Under the pieces are notes generated by a model, which ran no database searches, was not told the DNA's origin, and saw nothing but the letters and a program-made list of their open reading frames with translations. Shown here piece after piece: positions 8,174 to 16,955 of a DNA stretch of 64,000 nucleotides (the stretch's first letter is position 1; the number at the start of each line of letters is the position of its first letter). The translations under genes were made by a program, and so were the position numbers. The stretch comes from RFSX01 sp964591455 (GTDB taxonomy: Bacteria > Bacteroidota > Bacteroidia > Chitinophagales > Saprospiraceae), in assembly GCA_964591455.1 (NCBI GenBank), contig CAZQDZ010000023.1:1-64000 (forward strand), given 5' to 3'.

Positions 8174-9085
8174 CTACACTTTCCTTGATAGAATATCTCG
8201 AATAGCCACCTCGGGATCCGTGTAAAGGAATCGATAGCCTTGATGATTAAGTTTTGTCGGTTCTACTCTCATGCTGTCTGTCAGCATCTGGGTCATCTCA
8301 CCGAGCATCAGCTTCAGTGCCAGACTAGGTACAGGGACAGACAGACCAAAGCCTGCTTTCGCTTTTTTCATGGCATGGACTAAGGTCTTTATCGTTACTG
8401 GCTGAGGTGCTGTGGCATTATACGTACCTGTATAGGATTTATCTATAATGCACTGTGCTATAATCTCGCAGATATCATCGATATGTACCCAGCTATAATA
8501 AGCTGAACCATTGCCAAAATATCCATATACACCAAATGTGGCTGGCTTAAGCATTTCTTTTAATGCGCCTCCGTGGGTAGATAATACAATGCCTATTCTT
8601 AGTAGTACTTCACGGTCAAAGTGGGTGAATATTTGCTGATGGGCTTTCTCCCACTTATCAGTTACTTCTGCAAGAAATCCAGTACCAGCGTCATCCGTTT
8701 CCGTTCGCACTTTGTCTTTATGATGTCCATAATATCCTATGGCAGATGCGCCGATATACAGTGGTAATTTGTCCAGAGATGACATGGCATCTTTCAGCGT
8801 CAGTATACTATCTATCCTACTGCTCAGCAATTCTTCTTTGCGCGACTTCGTCCACCGTTTATCAGCGATACCTGCCCCTGCCATATTAATAACAACAGAC
8901 ACATTCTCCCAAGCCGTTATATCCATAGTACGAGACTCCGTATCCCAGGTGAAGTATTTAATGCGATCAGTACTTTTTCTTTTGGACCTAGATAAGACAT
9001 GGAACTGATAATTATCTGGTAGGTACTCCGTGAGCCGTGTGCCTATAAGTCCAGAACCTCCTGCTATAAGAATGGTATTATGCAT
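8174..9085 (-). CDS. TIGR01777-type SDR epimerase (YfcH/SDR39U1-like)
   Basis: A 303-residue protein. The N-terminal Rossmann fold starts with GGSGLIG (residues 9-15), the NAD(P)-binding glycine motif of extended short-chain dehydrogenases. The segment ASAIGYYG carries the SDR Tyr. The C-terminal 45 residues (SVPVPSLALKLMLGEM and on) form the DUF1731 tail that marks the TIGR01777 group. Length is standard for that group (about 300). The physiological substrate is not established for the family. It is convergent with the HAD gene, 3 bp apart. Confidence 0.88.
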   Translation of the reverse strand: MHNTILIAGGSGLIGTRLTEYLPDNYQFHVLSRSKRKSTDRIKYFTWDTESRTMDITAWENVSVVINMAGAGIADKRWTKSRKEELLSSRIDSILTLKDAMSSLDKLPLYIGASAIGYYGHHKDKVRTETDDAGTGFLAEVTDKWEKAHQQIFTHFDREVLLRIGIVLSTHGGALKEMLKPATFGVYGYFGNGSAYYSWVHIDDICEIIAQCIIDKSYTGTYNATAPQPVTIKTLVHAMKKAKAGFGLSVPVPSLALKLMLGEMTQMLTDSMRVEPTKLNHQGYRFLYTDPEVAIRDILSRKV

Positions 9086-9184
9086 ACTGATTAAATGGGA
9101 ATGAGGGTTGAAGGTTCATTGATTTACCGATAAGCCTTTTGACGTATAGGAACAGGTGGATAAGTTCGTGTCCAGCGGCCACCA

Positions 9185-9625
9185 CTATAAATCATAACCA
9201 ATCTCTGGTGACAGCAATTTTTTACTCTTCGAAAAGTTACCTGTACCAAAAGCTATCTCTTTGCCATCTTCATCATATAAAGTAGATTCCGCTACAAATA
9301 TATTATTTGACTTAAACCTTAATTTTCCAATTGCTGTTATTTTGCCACTACTAACTGGTCTGAGTATATTGGTACTAAAAGATGTCGTTAATAAAAAAAC
9401 GTCTGTCACAATTGAATGTGCCGCAAAATATGATGAATCATCTAATAACTTGAAATATACAGACCCATGTATTGCACCTAAAGCGTGAAAGTACTTATCC
9501 GAAATGTCTATTGAAATTGTGGCTTTTTCATGTTCTATCTCACATTTAGTCGTTTCGTAAAAGGATGCATTTACCTTTGCCTTCGCATACATATTTAGAA
9601 GCTTCAAAAAATGCTGTTTATTCAT
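9185..9625 (-). CDS. hotdog-fold thioesterase (PaaI-like)
   Basis: A 146-residue single hotdog domain. The motif HALGAIHGSVYFKLLDDSSYFAAH matches the PaaI/4HBT thioesterase pattern in which HG.. caps the central helix and an acidic residue in the helix acts in hydrolysis of acyl-CoA. I chose the ATG at 9625 (MNKQHF) rather than 9652 because homologues start close to this helix; the upstream one would add nine residues. The substrate is unknown. It is followed at 9725 by a GNAT gene on the same strand, with about 100 bp between the two. Confidence 0.72.
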   Translation of the reverse strand: MNKQHFLKLLNMYAKAKVNASFYETTKCEIEHEKATISIDISDKYFHALGAIHGSVYFKLLDDSSYFAAHSIVTDVFLLTTSFSTNILRPVSSGKITAIGKLRFKSNNIFVAESTLYDEDGKEIAFGTGNFSKSKKLLSPEIGYDL

Positions 9626-9724
9626 ATATTTAATTTGATATGTCTTTGCCACAGTGATTTACCGTATTCCCACACCTGACATGTTTTCACATTGTAGCAT
9701 TGTTTTAAAACACAATTATACAAA

Positions 9725-10207
9725 CTATAAATCCAGCATATAGAATGAATCACATCCTGAATGTCCAGTATTACCTTGACATTTCTCCAATCGTCTAAAA
9801 CCAAATTTTTGATAAAGCTGTGCTGCTGCTTCCATCCTTTCCACTGTTTCCAGATAGCATTGGGTGTACCCAAACTTTCTCGCATCTTCTAGTAATAAAG
9901 CAAGTACTTCTCTACCATATCCTTTGCCCCTGATTTCTGGATAGTAATACATCTTCTTTAGTTCACAAGTATTCTCTGCGCCACCTTGTAGAGGGGCTAC
10001 CCCTGCCCCACCGTAGATTTTATCTTGATACGCCAGCACATAATATCTCGAACGCTTGCTCTGATAGTTAGTATACATGTCCTCGACTTCAGGATCTTGA
10101 ATAGAATATCCATCCCCTACACAATTGTAGGCTGACATAACTTGTCTGATGAGTTGACTGACTTGTGGATTATCCTCAGGTTTTATGTCTCTGATGGTAA
10201 TCTTAAT
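9725..10207 (-). CDS. GNAT-family N-acetyltransferase (start codon uncertain)
   Basis: An acetyltransferase of the GNAT fold. The acetyl-CoA pyrophosphate loop is seen in PEIRGKGYGREV, preceded by strand LKKMYYYP; the C-terminal part QLYQKFGFRRLE is also typical. The first in-frame ATG is at 10138, but conserved GNAT sequence (KITIRDIKPEDNPQV) continues upstream in frame to at least 10207, up to a stop at 10249-10247. There is no ATG, GTG or TTG in that stretch; I place the start provisionally at the ATT at 10207, giving 160 residues, normal for the family. Either a rare start codon is used or the native start has been lost. Confidence 0.72.
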   Translation of the reverse strand: MKITIRDIKPEDNPQVSQLIRQVMSAYNCVGDGYSIQDPEVEDMYTNYQSKRSRYYVLAYQDKIYGGAGVAPLQGGAENTCELKKMYYYPEIRGKGYGREVLALLLEDARKFGYTQCYLETVERMEAAAQLYQKFGFRRLEKCQGNTGHSGCDSFYMLDL

Positions 10208-10871
10208 GTCTTGAGGATTAATTCCTAATTTATTTTTGATATTGGTTTATCGTATTGTGAGTTACTAAGATATGAATTTGTCATAAATAGATGTTTTATT
10301 TGAAAATAATCTCTCTAAATTGAACATTGTTAACAATACATTTTTCGCTTTTTTCATTGATAAAAAAGCTAACAAAAAATCTAGTCAAATCAAATGCATG
10401 GCACTATGCCGCTCCCACCACCCACTATGATTTGACAGTTGCTCGGCTCTGGTTTACCACATGGTCAATTGTACAGCTTTTTTATAAATGAAATATCAGA
10501 AATTAGCATAAATGGCATCGCACCATGGATGTATATCTTGACTATTACAATAAGAAGTATCTTACTATCAGATCAGAAATTTTTCTATATTAAAGTAACC
10601 AACTTTGAACAACAACTATAGATAATCAAACTATCTATTATGCATTGTTAGAAACTGACAGCAATTAAGTAAACGAATTACAAAAGGAGGTTATTTATAG
10701 TTGAGAATAGAAAAATAATGTTTAGATATTTATTAAGTCACTTTGTGCTCTTCTTTACCTCAAATAAAGTAGTAGATTTAACTGTTGGATATTTTTTCTT
10801 TAGATTTTTATTATAACAGAGAGCGGCGTTGGAATAACAACTTTCAAGCAATAGAAATATAAATAATATAA
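10208..10871. other. gene-poor region with repeat copy
   Basis: About 660 bp, AT-rich, without a supportable gene. It holds a 39-bp element (10346-10384) whose inverse copy lies at 12669-12707, and a 9-bp inverted repeat GTCAAATCA/TGATTTGAC at 10384-10392 and 10428-10436. A 60-codon ORF at 10439-10621 has no family features. Confidence 0.5.
10346..10384 (+). repeat. 39-bp inverted repeat, left copy
   Basis: Identical to the reverse complement of 12669-12707 except for one base. Weaker similarity continues outwards for another 25 bp or so and inwards for about 40 bp, so the two are diverged copies of one repeat unit in opposite orientation. Confidence 0.85.
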
Positions 10872-11561
10872 ATGAAATATTGGTTCTTACTACTTAACCT
10901 TTTTCTTTTAAATGACACTTTGTTGAGTCAATCTATATCAGAAGACTCCATTCAATTTAGTAGCGAAAATGTAATATCGGAGGTTAAGCTAATTATAAAT
11001 AAATTAGACTACGCTAAAAAGCTTAAAGAAGAGTGCATTAATGAATTAATTTCTATCATTGAGGATGAAGATATAAATAGAGCCTCTAAAGAATTAGCAA
11101 CTCAAAAACTTGCTGAGTCAAGAGATTTTAGAGCCGCAGACTATATAATAAAGAATCATGCTTGGATGAACTATTTTGACCTCAGTCAATTTAAGTCAAA
11201 TGAAGAATTTATGGAATTTAACCAAATTGGGTTTGGGTTCCAGAAAACTGGATTATTTAAGTTGATTCAGATGTACACCGAATATAATGGTAATCAACCT
11301 AGTGGAAGGTTGAATGAGCATGATTGGTGGTATCTCTTTCCTTTGTTTATTGAATACTTTGATGATATGACTGAAGAAAGTTTGAGTCCTTCAGCAAATT
11401 ATTATTTGATTAAAACCTTTATGATTAAAAGCATATTCGAAAGTTATAATGAACCTTGGCTACTTACAGATTTTATGTACGCAAACATGAGTAATAAAGA
11501 ATCAGTTTTTGCAAAGGCAATAAAACAATCATTTGATTCCCAAAAAAAACAACAGAAATGA
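10872..11561 (+). CDS. secreted protein of unknown function
   Basis: A 229-residue protein with a signal peptide (residues 1-20, cleavage after LLSQ). The mature part is mostly helical and acidic; residues about 35-95 read like HEAT/ARM-style helices (VKLIINKLDYAKKLKEE, then NRASKELATQKLAESRDF). There are no cysteines or recognisable catalytic motifs. It lies between the two inverted repeat copies (10346 and 12669), surrounded by pseudogene and repeat DNA. I do not recognise the family. Confidence 0.6.
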   Translation: MKYWFLLLNLFLLNDTLLSQSISEDSIQFSSENVISEVKLIINKLDYAKKLKEECINELISIIEDEDINRASKELATQKLAESRDFRAADYIIKNHAWMNYFDLSQFKSNEEFMEFNQIGFGFQKTGLFKLIQMYTEYNGNQPSGRLNEHDWWYLFPLFIEYFDDMTEESLSPSANYYLIKTFMIKSIFESYNEPWLLTDFMYANMSNKESVFAKAIKQSFDSQKKQQK

Positions 11562-11644
11562 TAAAAATTCAAAAATGTTTAGCATTCTGTTTAGTCTATT
11601 TTTTATGGTAATAAAATAAAAAGATAATTCGAGGCTGACTAACT

Positions 11645-11872
11645 ATGAGTCGGCTATTATGCAATCTTATGATACGACATTCACCAATACTAATAATTAT
11701 CATTTTTACTCAATTAAGAATGGTCTCTTATTCACAGAATATTGTTGTTAACGGAGATATAGAAAATCCAAATAGATGTTTTCCAAGCCATTGGGAGGCA
11801 TCAGATATTCCTGGATGGTGCAAATATAAGGTCCAACGGTTCAGGGTACAAAGGTGCAACGGAGCGAATTAA
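11645..11872 (+). pseudogene. truncated N-terminus of a secreted protein
   Basis: A 75-residue frame with a hydrophobic signal sequence ending YSQ, followed by NIVVNGDIENPNRCFPSHW. This opening (N-x-V-x-N-G-x-x-E then a Cys-Pro motif) is how many large secreted Bacteroidota proteins, often OmpA-tailed or T9SS cargo, begin. After about 25 residues of mature protein the frame runs into the tandem repeat at 11867 and stops. It is therefore most likely a gene cut off by repeat expansion or deletion. Confidence 0.5.
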
Positions 11873-12465
11873 AATCCTGTTCATCCCATAATCCTAAAAA
11901 TCCTAATCCAGACAAAAGGCATGAGTGGGTAGGTCATCCCTCCCCTCCTCAATTGATGTTGAGGTTCCTTCTCTTGAAAGCATGGTTTTGATGAATCAGA
12001 AATAATCAGTCACCTTAACGAGAACGGAGAACTCTCCGCGCCGCTTCGCTATAGTCGAGTTGAAAAAATTGTGGAAAAGAAAGACTTCAACCAAATAGGA
12101 GACAACGCTTCTAGGTGCAGTGTATAACGGAAAAATTAAATAATCCTGTTCATCCCATAATCCTAAAAATCCTGTTCAGACAAAAGGCATGAGTGGGCAG
12201 GACTTCCCATTCGACCTCAGCTGATGTTGAGGTTCCTTCTCTTGAAGCAAGATTTTGATGAATCAGAAATAATCAGTCACCTTAACGAGAACGGAGAACT
12301 CTCCGCACCGCTTCGCTATAGTCGAGTTGAAAAAATTGTGGAAAAGAAAGACTTCAACCAAATAGGAGACAACGCTTCTAGGTGCAGTGTATAACGGAAA
12401 AATTAAAAAATCCTGTTCATCCCATAATCCTAATTCAGACAAAAGCATGAGTGGCAGCTCTTCCT
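11867..12465. repeat. 267-bp tandem direct repeat, about 2.2 copies
   Basis: Three successive copies begin with ATCCTGTTCATCCCATAATC at 11874, 12143 and 12410 (spacings 269 and 267 bp); the third is cut off at about 12465. The second half of copies 1 and 2 is almost identical, while the part near 11930-11990 and 12200-12250 differs more. The unit has no long ORF on either strand; short frames exist in both directions. Confidence 0.88.
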
Positions 12466-12986
12466 TTTCAACCTCAATTTGATTCCTTCACTTGAAAGTG
12501 GCAAGGCGGTAAAGGGTAGCATGACGTCGAGCCTGACGACCGAAAGTGGGTGTGGGATGACTGAATGTTTCTGATTCATCAGAATCAAAGTAAGTAAACC
12601 TTGCTTTGAAGTGAAGGAACCTCTACATAAGTAGAGGATGGGATGCATAGTGAAGTGCATTCGGTCGTCTAGATTTTTTGCTAGCTTTTTTATCAATGAA
12701 AAAAGCGGAAGAAATAATGCTAACAAAGCTCAATGAATCTTCTTAGCGCTGGGGGCCTAAAAACAAAAAAGCAAGCTCTTAGTATAAATGGCTTAACACG
12801 ACAAGCACATAGGGTCGAGACTAAAATTACTAAAAGTCTCGGCCAACGATAGTTCATGTTTCGAGAACACCAATCGCAATTGGCTATTTCTAAATCTTAG
12901 AAATAAAAATTCGATAGAATAGGATGTATCCATTCCACTGCGTTTCAGTCTACATGGAAAAAGAAGTGATGAGTGCTTTCTATGAC
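12466..12986. other. gene-poor region with repeat copy and hairpins
   Basis: No gene can be supported. It holds the right copy of the 39-bp inverted repeat (12669-12707), a hairpin CGAGACT/AGTCTCG (12816-12822 with 12835-12841), and a short palindrome CCAATCGCAATTGG near 12870. The string GGATGACTGAATG at about 12554-12566 recurs near 63884 at the window end. Confidence 0.5.
12669..12707 (-). repeat. 39-bp inverted repeat, right copy
   Basis: Reverse complement of 10346-10384 with one mismatch; see that entry. Together the pair bounds a 2.36-kb segment containing one intact small gene, one truncated gene and the tandem repeat. No transposase gene is inside. Confidence 0.85.
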
Positions 12987-13388
12987 TTACTCATTATAGA
13001 CCCAAGTCAAAGGCAATGGCACTTTCATGCGTCTCTTATAGTCATACGGTACGATGTGTTGGTGAGACACGGCGACGATACGATCTTGGGTGACACTATA
13101 CACCTTTGCTTCCAGCACAATCCGATCATCCAGAATTTCTGAACGATCTATGCCTACAAGGACGGTATCTGGAAACGATACAGGTCTTATATACTTGATT
13201 TCTTGCCAGGCTAGAACAGGGCCGATATCTTCTTTCTGAGTATATCGTCCATTATTAAGGTCTAGGAAATAGGAAATTCTGGCGCTTTCAGTCCATTTCA
13301 AATAGACCACATTATTCACATGTAAGCCAGCGTCCATATCTCGCCATTGGACCTCAATTTTCTTCACTATTCTATAATCATCCAACAA
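12987..13388 (-). CDS. acyl-CoA thioesterase, YbgC/FadM type
   Basis: A 133-residue hotdog-fold enzyme. The active-site pattern of the 4HBT/YbgC group is present: WRDMDAGLHVNNVVYLKW, with Asp17 or Asp19 and the HVNN motif at 23-26. Length and layout (long helix, then strands ending SHQHIVPYD) are standard. Members hydrolyse acyl-CoA or acyl-ACP thioesters; the chain length cannot be read from sequence. It is monocistronic, downstream of the repeat-rich segment. Confidence 0.85.
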   Translation of the reverse strand: MLDDYRIVKKIEVQWRDMDAGLHVNNVVYLKWTESARISYFLDLNNGRYTQKEDIGPVLAWQEIKYIRPVSFPDTVLVGIDRSEILDDRIVLEAKVYSVTQDRIVAVSHQHIVPYDYKRRMKVPLPLTWVYNE

Positions 13389-13560
13389 AACTTATATGTT
13401 TTTGGTTAATAGCTTAAATATATAGCAATAATGACAATTGTAGAGTTGGATTAGAAATAGATGTTGCCTTTGACCTAAAATTAAAATAACTTGGGTTAGA
13501 CTTAGGGTAAGAAGTTACCTGACATACCTTTTAGAATTAGTAAACTAAATAGTATAAATA

Positions 13561-13857
13561 ATGGATATCAAAGTAGAAAGAAATGTAACAGAAGGGAAAA
13601 ATTATTTTGAAACGTACGCCAGAGAAAATCTCCAAAAGTACTTTTCACATTATCCATTTATCGAATCCATAAAAGTCTTTTTTAGAGGGAGTAAGCACCC
13701 TTCCAAGAAGATTAAGCTCCAAGCCCGTATGAAGGGAAAGGATGTCTTTGTGGAAGCTTCAGGCGCTCGTCATGATTTGGCGATTGATGCCGCAGGAGAC
13801 AAACTTCGTCATCAGTTAGAGAAGCACAAATCCAAGCTCTATAGAAGAGCTAACTAA
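13561..13857 (+). CDS. HPF/RaiA-family ribosome-associated protein
   Basis: A 98-residue protein of the short hibernation-promoting-factor/RaiA group. It shows the beta-alpha-beta-beta-beta-alpha layout: N-terminal strand MDIKVERNV, helix FETYARENLQKYF, strands IESIKVFF, KKIKLQARM and DVFVEASG, and a final helix LAIDAAGDKLRHQLEKHKSKL. Such proteins bind the 30S decoding region and stall idle ribosomes in stationary phase or stress. It lacks the C-terminal dimerisation domain of long HPF. Single gene, with a short leader and no clear Shine-Dalgarno sequence. Confidence 0.82.
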   Translation: MDIKVERNVTEGKNYFETYARENLQKYFSHYPFIESIKVFFRGSKHPSKKIKLQARMKGKDVFVEASGARHDLAIDAAGDKLRHQLEKHKSKLYRRAN

Positions 13858-13867
13858 ATTATCTACT

Positions 13868-14644
13868 CTACATAAGTCGTAATCTTGTCTCATAGAGTTG
13901 TTTAGCTTGCAAGTCTCCTAGACCATATTGTCCTTCTTCAAGGCAGAAGGCTTTGAAAAAGGCAGGAAAAGTCTTGTGCTTGGCAATCAGGGTATCTACT
14001 CTATCGTATAATCTGCAATTGCCTTGCTCGTCAGGCATGCGTTGGCGTTGTGCCAGTAGTGCTGTATGCAAATAATCAGTCCAGTAATCCTTTGCTAATG
14101 ATTGCGTTAACTGATGACGATCTTGAGATATATATACTTGTAAGGCTTTTTCCATAAGCACTAATTCTGTGTCTGGCAAAAGTCTCGCATTGTCATAGAC
14201 TCCCGATAGGTCATCAGTAGATAGGGCACCAAATCCACGCCAATCATTAGGCTTGGGGGCTGCCCAATAAAAAGATACGTCTTTGAGTGTTGTTCTTATC
14301 CATGTGACGGCGGCCCACATATTCACCTGGCAGAATAGATCGTACTCAAACCACAAATATATCTTTGATCCCTTAGCCATCTGCTGAAGATGCATCAGCT
14401 CTGGGACTACATGGCGTCTGTAAAAATCCTCCTCTGGAGCATCATACTGAGAGAGGTGCTTTTCTCGCTTCACAAATAAAGCCTCATCTAAAGACACGGA
14501 TAGCGGGCCATCCATCAGCATCTCTCTGAATATTATATGTTGCCCATAGATATCCTGTGGAAACTGTTCTCTCAAGGCATCTCCATTGAGAATATGGTAT
14601 GTATCTTCTGAATTGTTAGGCATATTTTTGTCTACCTTGAGCAC
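13868..14644 (-). CDS. DUF1835 domain protein
   Basis: A 258-residue protein. The opening YHILNGDALREQFP is the signature of DUF1835, and the segment FREMLMDGPLS follows as in other members; the C-terminal half corresponds to the usual helical companion region. No enzymatic activity is established for the family. The ATG at 14644 lies only 5 bp from the divergent ABC-F start; the alternative ATG at 14623 (MPNNSE) would leave more room for promoters and may be the real one. The two genes must share overlapping control DNA. Confidence 0.8.
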   Translation of the reverse strand: MLKVDKNMPNNSEDTYHILNGDALREQFPQDIYGQHIIFREMLMDGPLSVSLDEALFVKREKHLSQYDAPEEDFYRRHVVPELMHLQQMAKGSKIYLWFEYDLFCQVNMWAAVTWIRTTLKDVSFYWAAPKPNDWRGFGALSTDDLSGVYDNARLLPDTELVLMEKALQVYISQDRHQLTQSLAKDYWTDYLHTALLAQRQRMPDEQGNCRLYDRVDTLIAKHKTFPAFFKAFCLEEGQYGLGDLQAKQLYETRLRLM

Positions 14645-14649
14645 AATAT

Positions 14650-16512
14650 ATGAACTATCTCACTCTAGAAAAGGTCAGCAAATCATTCGGAGAGAAAATC
14701 CTGTTTTCTAATCTGAATCTCACTATAGCAAAGGGCCAGAAGATTGCACTTATAGCCAAAAATGGTACAGGGAAGACGACGCTTCTAAGGGTCATCGCTG
14801 GAGAAGAAGCGCCAGAAGGCGAACAATCTAAAATCCTGGTCTCCAAAGAAATTCGGATAGGCTATCTCAAGCAGGATCCAGAATTTAACCTAGAGGCTAC
14901 TGTGCTGGAAGGGGCGCTGGATTCTGAAAATAATAAGGTCAAAGCCATTAAAGAGTTGGAATTAGCCACCATCCTAGACAAGCAGGATGAAATTCAGCAA
15001 GCCATAGAAAAAGTGGATAATCTCAAGGCTTGGGATATAGAAGCCCGCATTAAGGAGATATTGGGAAAGCTAAAAGTCTCTAATTTTACACAGCAGATTG
15101 GCACGCTATCAGGGGGTCAAAGAAAGAGATTAGCACTTGCAAAAATTCTCATTGAAGAGCCTGACTTTCTGATTCTGGATGAGCCCACCAACCACTTGGA
15201 CTTGGATATGATAGAGTGGTTAGAAGCGTATCTGTCTAATCAGAACCTTACCCTATTTATGGTGACTCACGATAGATACTTTCTCGAACGCGTCTGTAAC
15301 GAAATTGTGGAATTAGATGATGGACAACTATACACTTACCGAGGCAACTATAGTGATTATCTGGAAAAGAAAGCTAACAGAGAATTAAATGAAAAAGCCA
15401 ACCTCGAAAAAACAAAAAAACTATATAGAAAGGAATTAGCTTGGGTCAGACGTCAGCCACAAGCTAGGGGGACCAAAGCCAAATCGCGGGTGGATAAGTT
15501 TTATGAAATAGAAGCCAAAGCCAAGAAAAAAGTAGCAGATGAGGAGATGGTGCTGCCTATCGACATGGCCAGACTGGGAGGCAAAATATTAGAAGCCCAT
15601 AATGTGGGTAAGTCTTATGGTGATTTGCATATTATCAAAGGCTTCAATTATAAATTCAAAAAAGGCGAACGGGTAGGACTAGCTGGACCCAACGGCGTGG
15701 GAAAAACAACTTTCATAAAACTACTCACACAAGAAGTCAAACCAGATACTGGGAAAGTTGTCGTAGGAGACACTGTGGTTTTTGGTCATTATACGCAGGA
15801 CAATGCGTCACTGAATGAAGATCTTAGGGTCATCGATAGCATAAGAGAAATTGCAGAATTCATCCCCCTTAAAAAAGGAAAAAAACTTACGGCAGAATCC
15901 TTACTAGAGAAGTTCTTATTTCCAAGATCACACCAGCAAGTATATGTGTCACAACTAAGTGGCGGAGAAAAAAGACGTTTGTTGCTATTAAGAATACTGA
16001 TGAAGAATCCAAACTTCCTGATTCTGGATGAGCCGACTAATGACTTAGATATATTGACCTTAAATGTACTGGAAGATTTTCTCCAATCGTACCCGGGTTG
16101 TTTGTTGGTCATATCTCACGATAGATTCTTTATGGACAAGTTGGTAGATCACTTGTTTATTCTAAAAGGGGAAGGGGAGTATAAGGACTTTAATGGATCT
16201 TACAGTGAATACAAAATTGCAGAACGCAATAGTCAGAAAAACTCATCTACAGGTATAGCAACCACAATAGAAGAAAAGCCATCAGAAAGTACAGAAGTCA
16301 GGAAACTCAATTATCACGAGAAAAAAGAGTTCGCTGGGCTGGAGGATGAGATTGCCAAGTTAGAAAAGCGTAAGAAAGAAATAGAGGATTTATTCATGAC
16401 AGGTGACCTGGCGGGGGATAAGATAAGCGAGTTGTCGCAAGAGCTTGGAGATATACAAAAGAGTATTGCACAGAAAGAAGATAGGTGGTTAGAGTTATCT
16501 GAGTTTGTTTAA
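14650..16512 (+). CDS. uup: ABC-F family ATPase (Uup-like)
   Basis: A 620-residue soluble protein with two ABC domains and no membrane segments. First domain: Walker A NGTGKTT (38-44), signature LSGGQRKRL (about 153) and Walker B FLILDEPTNHLD. Second domain: Walker A GPNGVGKTT (about 347), LSGGEKRRL and FLILDEPTNDLD. The interdomain linker has the KKLYRKELAWVRRQPQARG segment of ABC-F proteins, and residues about 540-620 form the C-terminal coiled coil seen in Uup. ABC-F proteins act on the ribosome rather than in transport. The last 68 bp (16441-16508) have a second, diverged copy at 18807-18874. Confidence 0.87.
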   Translation: MNYLTLEKVSKSFGEKILFSNLNLTIAKGQKIALIAKNGTGKTTLLRVIAGEEAPEGEQSKILVSKEIRIGYLKQDPEFNLEATVLEGALDSENNKVKAIKELELATILDKQDEIQQAIEKVDNLKAWDIEARIKEILGKLKVSNFTQQIGTLSGGQRKRLALAKILIEEPDFLILDEPTNHLDLDMIEWLEAYLSNQNLTLFMVTHDRYFLERVCNEIVELDDGQLYTYRGNYSDYLEKKANRELNEKANLEKTKKLYRKELAWVRRQPQARGTKAKSRVDKFYEIEAKAKKKVADEEMVLPIDMARLGGKILEAHNVGKSYGDLHIIKGFNYKFKKGERVGLAGPNGVGKTTFIKLLTQEVKPDTGKVVVGDTVVFGHYTQDNASLNEDLRVIDSIREIAEFIPLKKGKKLTAESLLEKFLFPRSHQQVYVSQLSGGEKRRLLLLRILMKNPNFLILDEPTNDLDILTLNVLEDFLQSYPGCLLVISHDRFFMDKLVDHLFILKGEGEYKDFNGSYSEYKIAERNSQKNSSTGIATTIEEKPSESTEVRKLNYHEKKEFAGLEDEIAKLEKRKKEIEDLFMTGDLAGDKISELSQELGDIQKSIAQKEDRWLELSEFV

Positions 16513-16604
16513 GTCTAGAAGTACGTAACTAATTCTGAAGATCACTAGGCATGCGTATATGCCATCGGCTCTTAGTACTAAGAGAAATCTAACAGTTTTT
16601 TAAG

Positions 16605-16690
16605 GACACCTCTCCTTTTGACCCCTAAATCCTCTTAAAAGGGGACTTTTCTCCTTCCCTTTTAAGGGAAGGTCGGGATGGGTCAAGCTA
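16605..16690. repeat. dispersed GC-skewed palindromic repeat
   Basis: Contains ACCCCTAAATCCTCTTAAAA followed by GGGGAC, then CTTCCCTTTTAAGGGAAG, and GGGATGGGTC. It can form hairpins and looks like the short non-coding dispersed repeats common in Bacteroidota intergenic DNA. Only one copy is seen in this window. It lies just behind the ABC-F gene, inside the segment bounded by the duplicated 3' ends. Confidence 0.45.
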
Positions 16691-16781
16691 GGTACTCAAA
16701 AGCCATTAGTCATTTAAAATTAAAAGACTATAAGGTCGATTAGTAGATCTCACACTGACATATTGGATTATTCAACTAACC

Positions 16782-16955
16782 TCAATGCTTAACAAATTGA
16801 GCTGGTTGGTTTCTATTGTTTTCATCTAACACCACGTAATACAAACCCTTTGGCCATTGGCTTACATCTATCTGAATTCCTTCATTCACAATGTCTTTAA
16901 ACATCGTCACACCTAAGGCTGTGTATATTCGTTCGCGTGGTACGACTTTGCTCGA
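16782..16955 (-). pseudogene. frameshifted remainder of a T9SS sorting domain
   Basis: In the main reading frame the protease-like gene ends at 16897 with an unrelated tail after MKNFEQS. In the neighbouring frame the sequence reads VTMFKDIVNEG, then IQIDVSQWPKGLYYVVLDE, and stops at 16782-16784. That is exactly the second half of a type A T9SS sorting domain, so one base was lost or gained between about 16930 and 16955. With the frame restored the protein would end normally. Confidence 0.75.

Noticed and set aside
9110..9665. GATTTACCG at 9119 and 9656 as a possible cassette boundary
   Set aside because: Nine shared bases, but no complementary unit ends and no common palindrome around them, so coincidence is likely.
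10439..10621. 60-codon ORF on the plus strand
   Set aside because: Isolated in AT-rich repeat-bearing DNA, no motif, no promoter, no neighbouring gene; likely chance.
12263..12726. Two minus-strand ORFs over the tandem repeat and the inverted repeat
   Set aside because: They lie on non-coding repeat DNA and change with repeat copies, so their frames are accidental. I kept the repeats, not the ORFs.
12924..13142. 72-codon ORF on the plus strand
   Set aside because: Lies opposite the clear YbgC-type thioesterase and has no features of its own.
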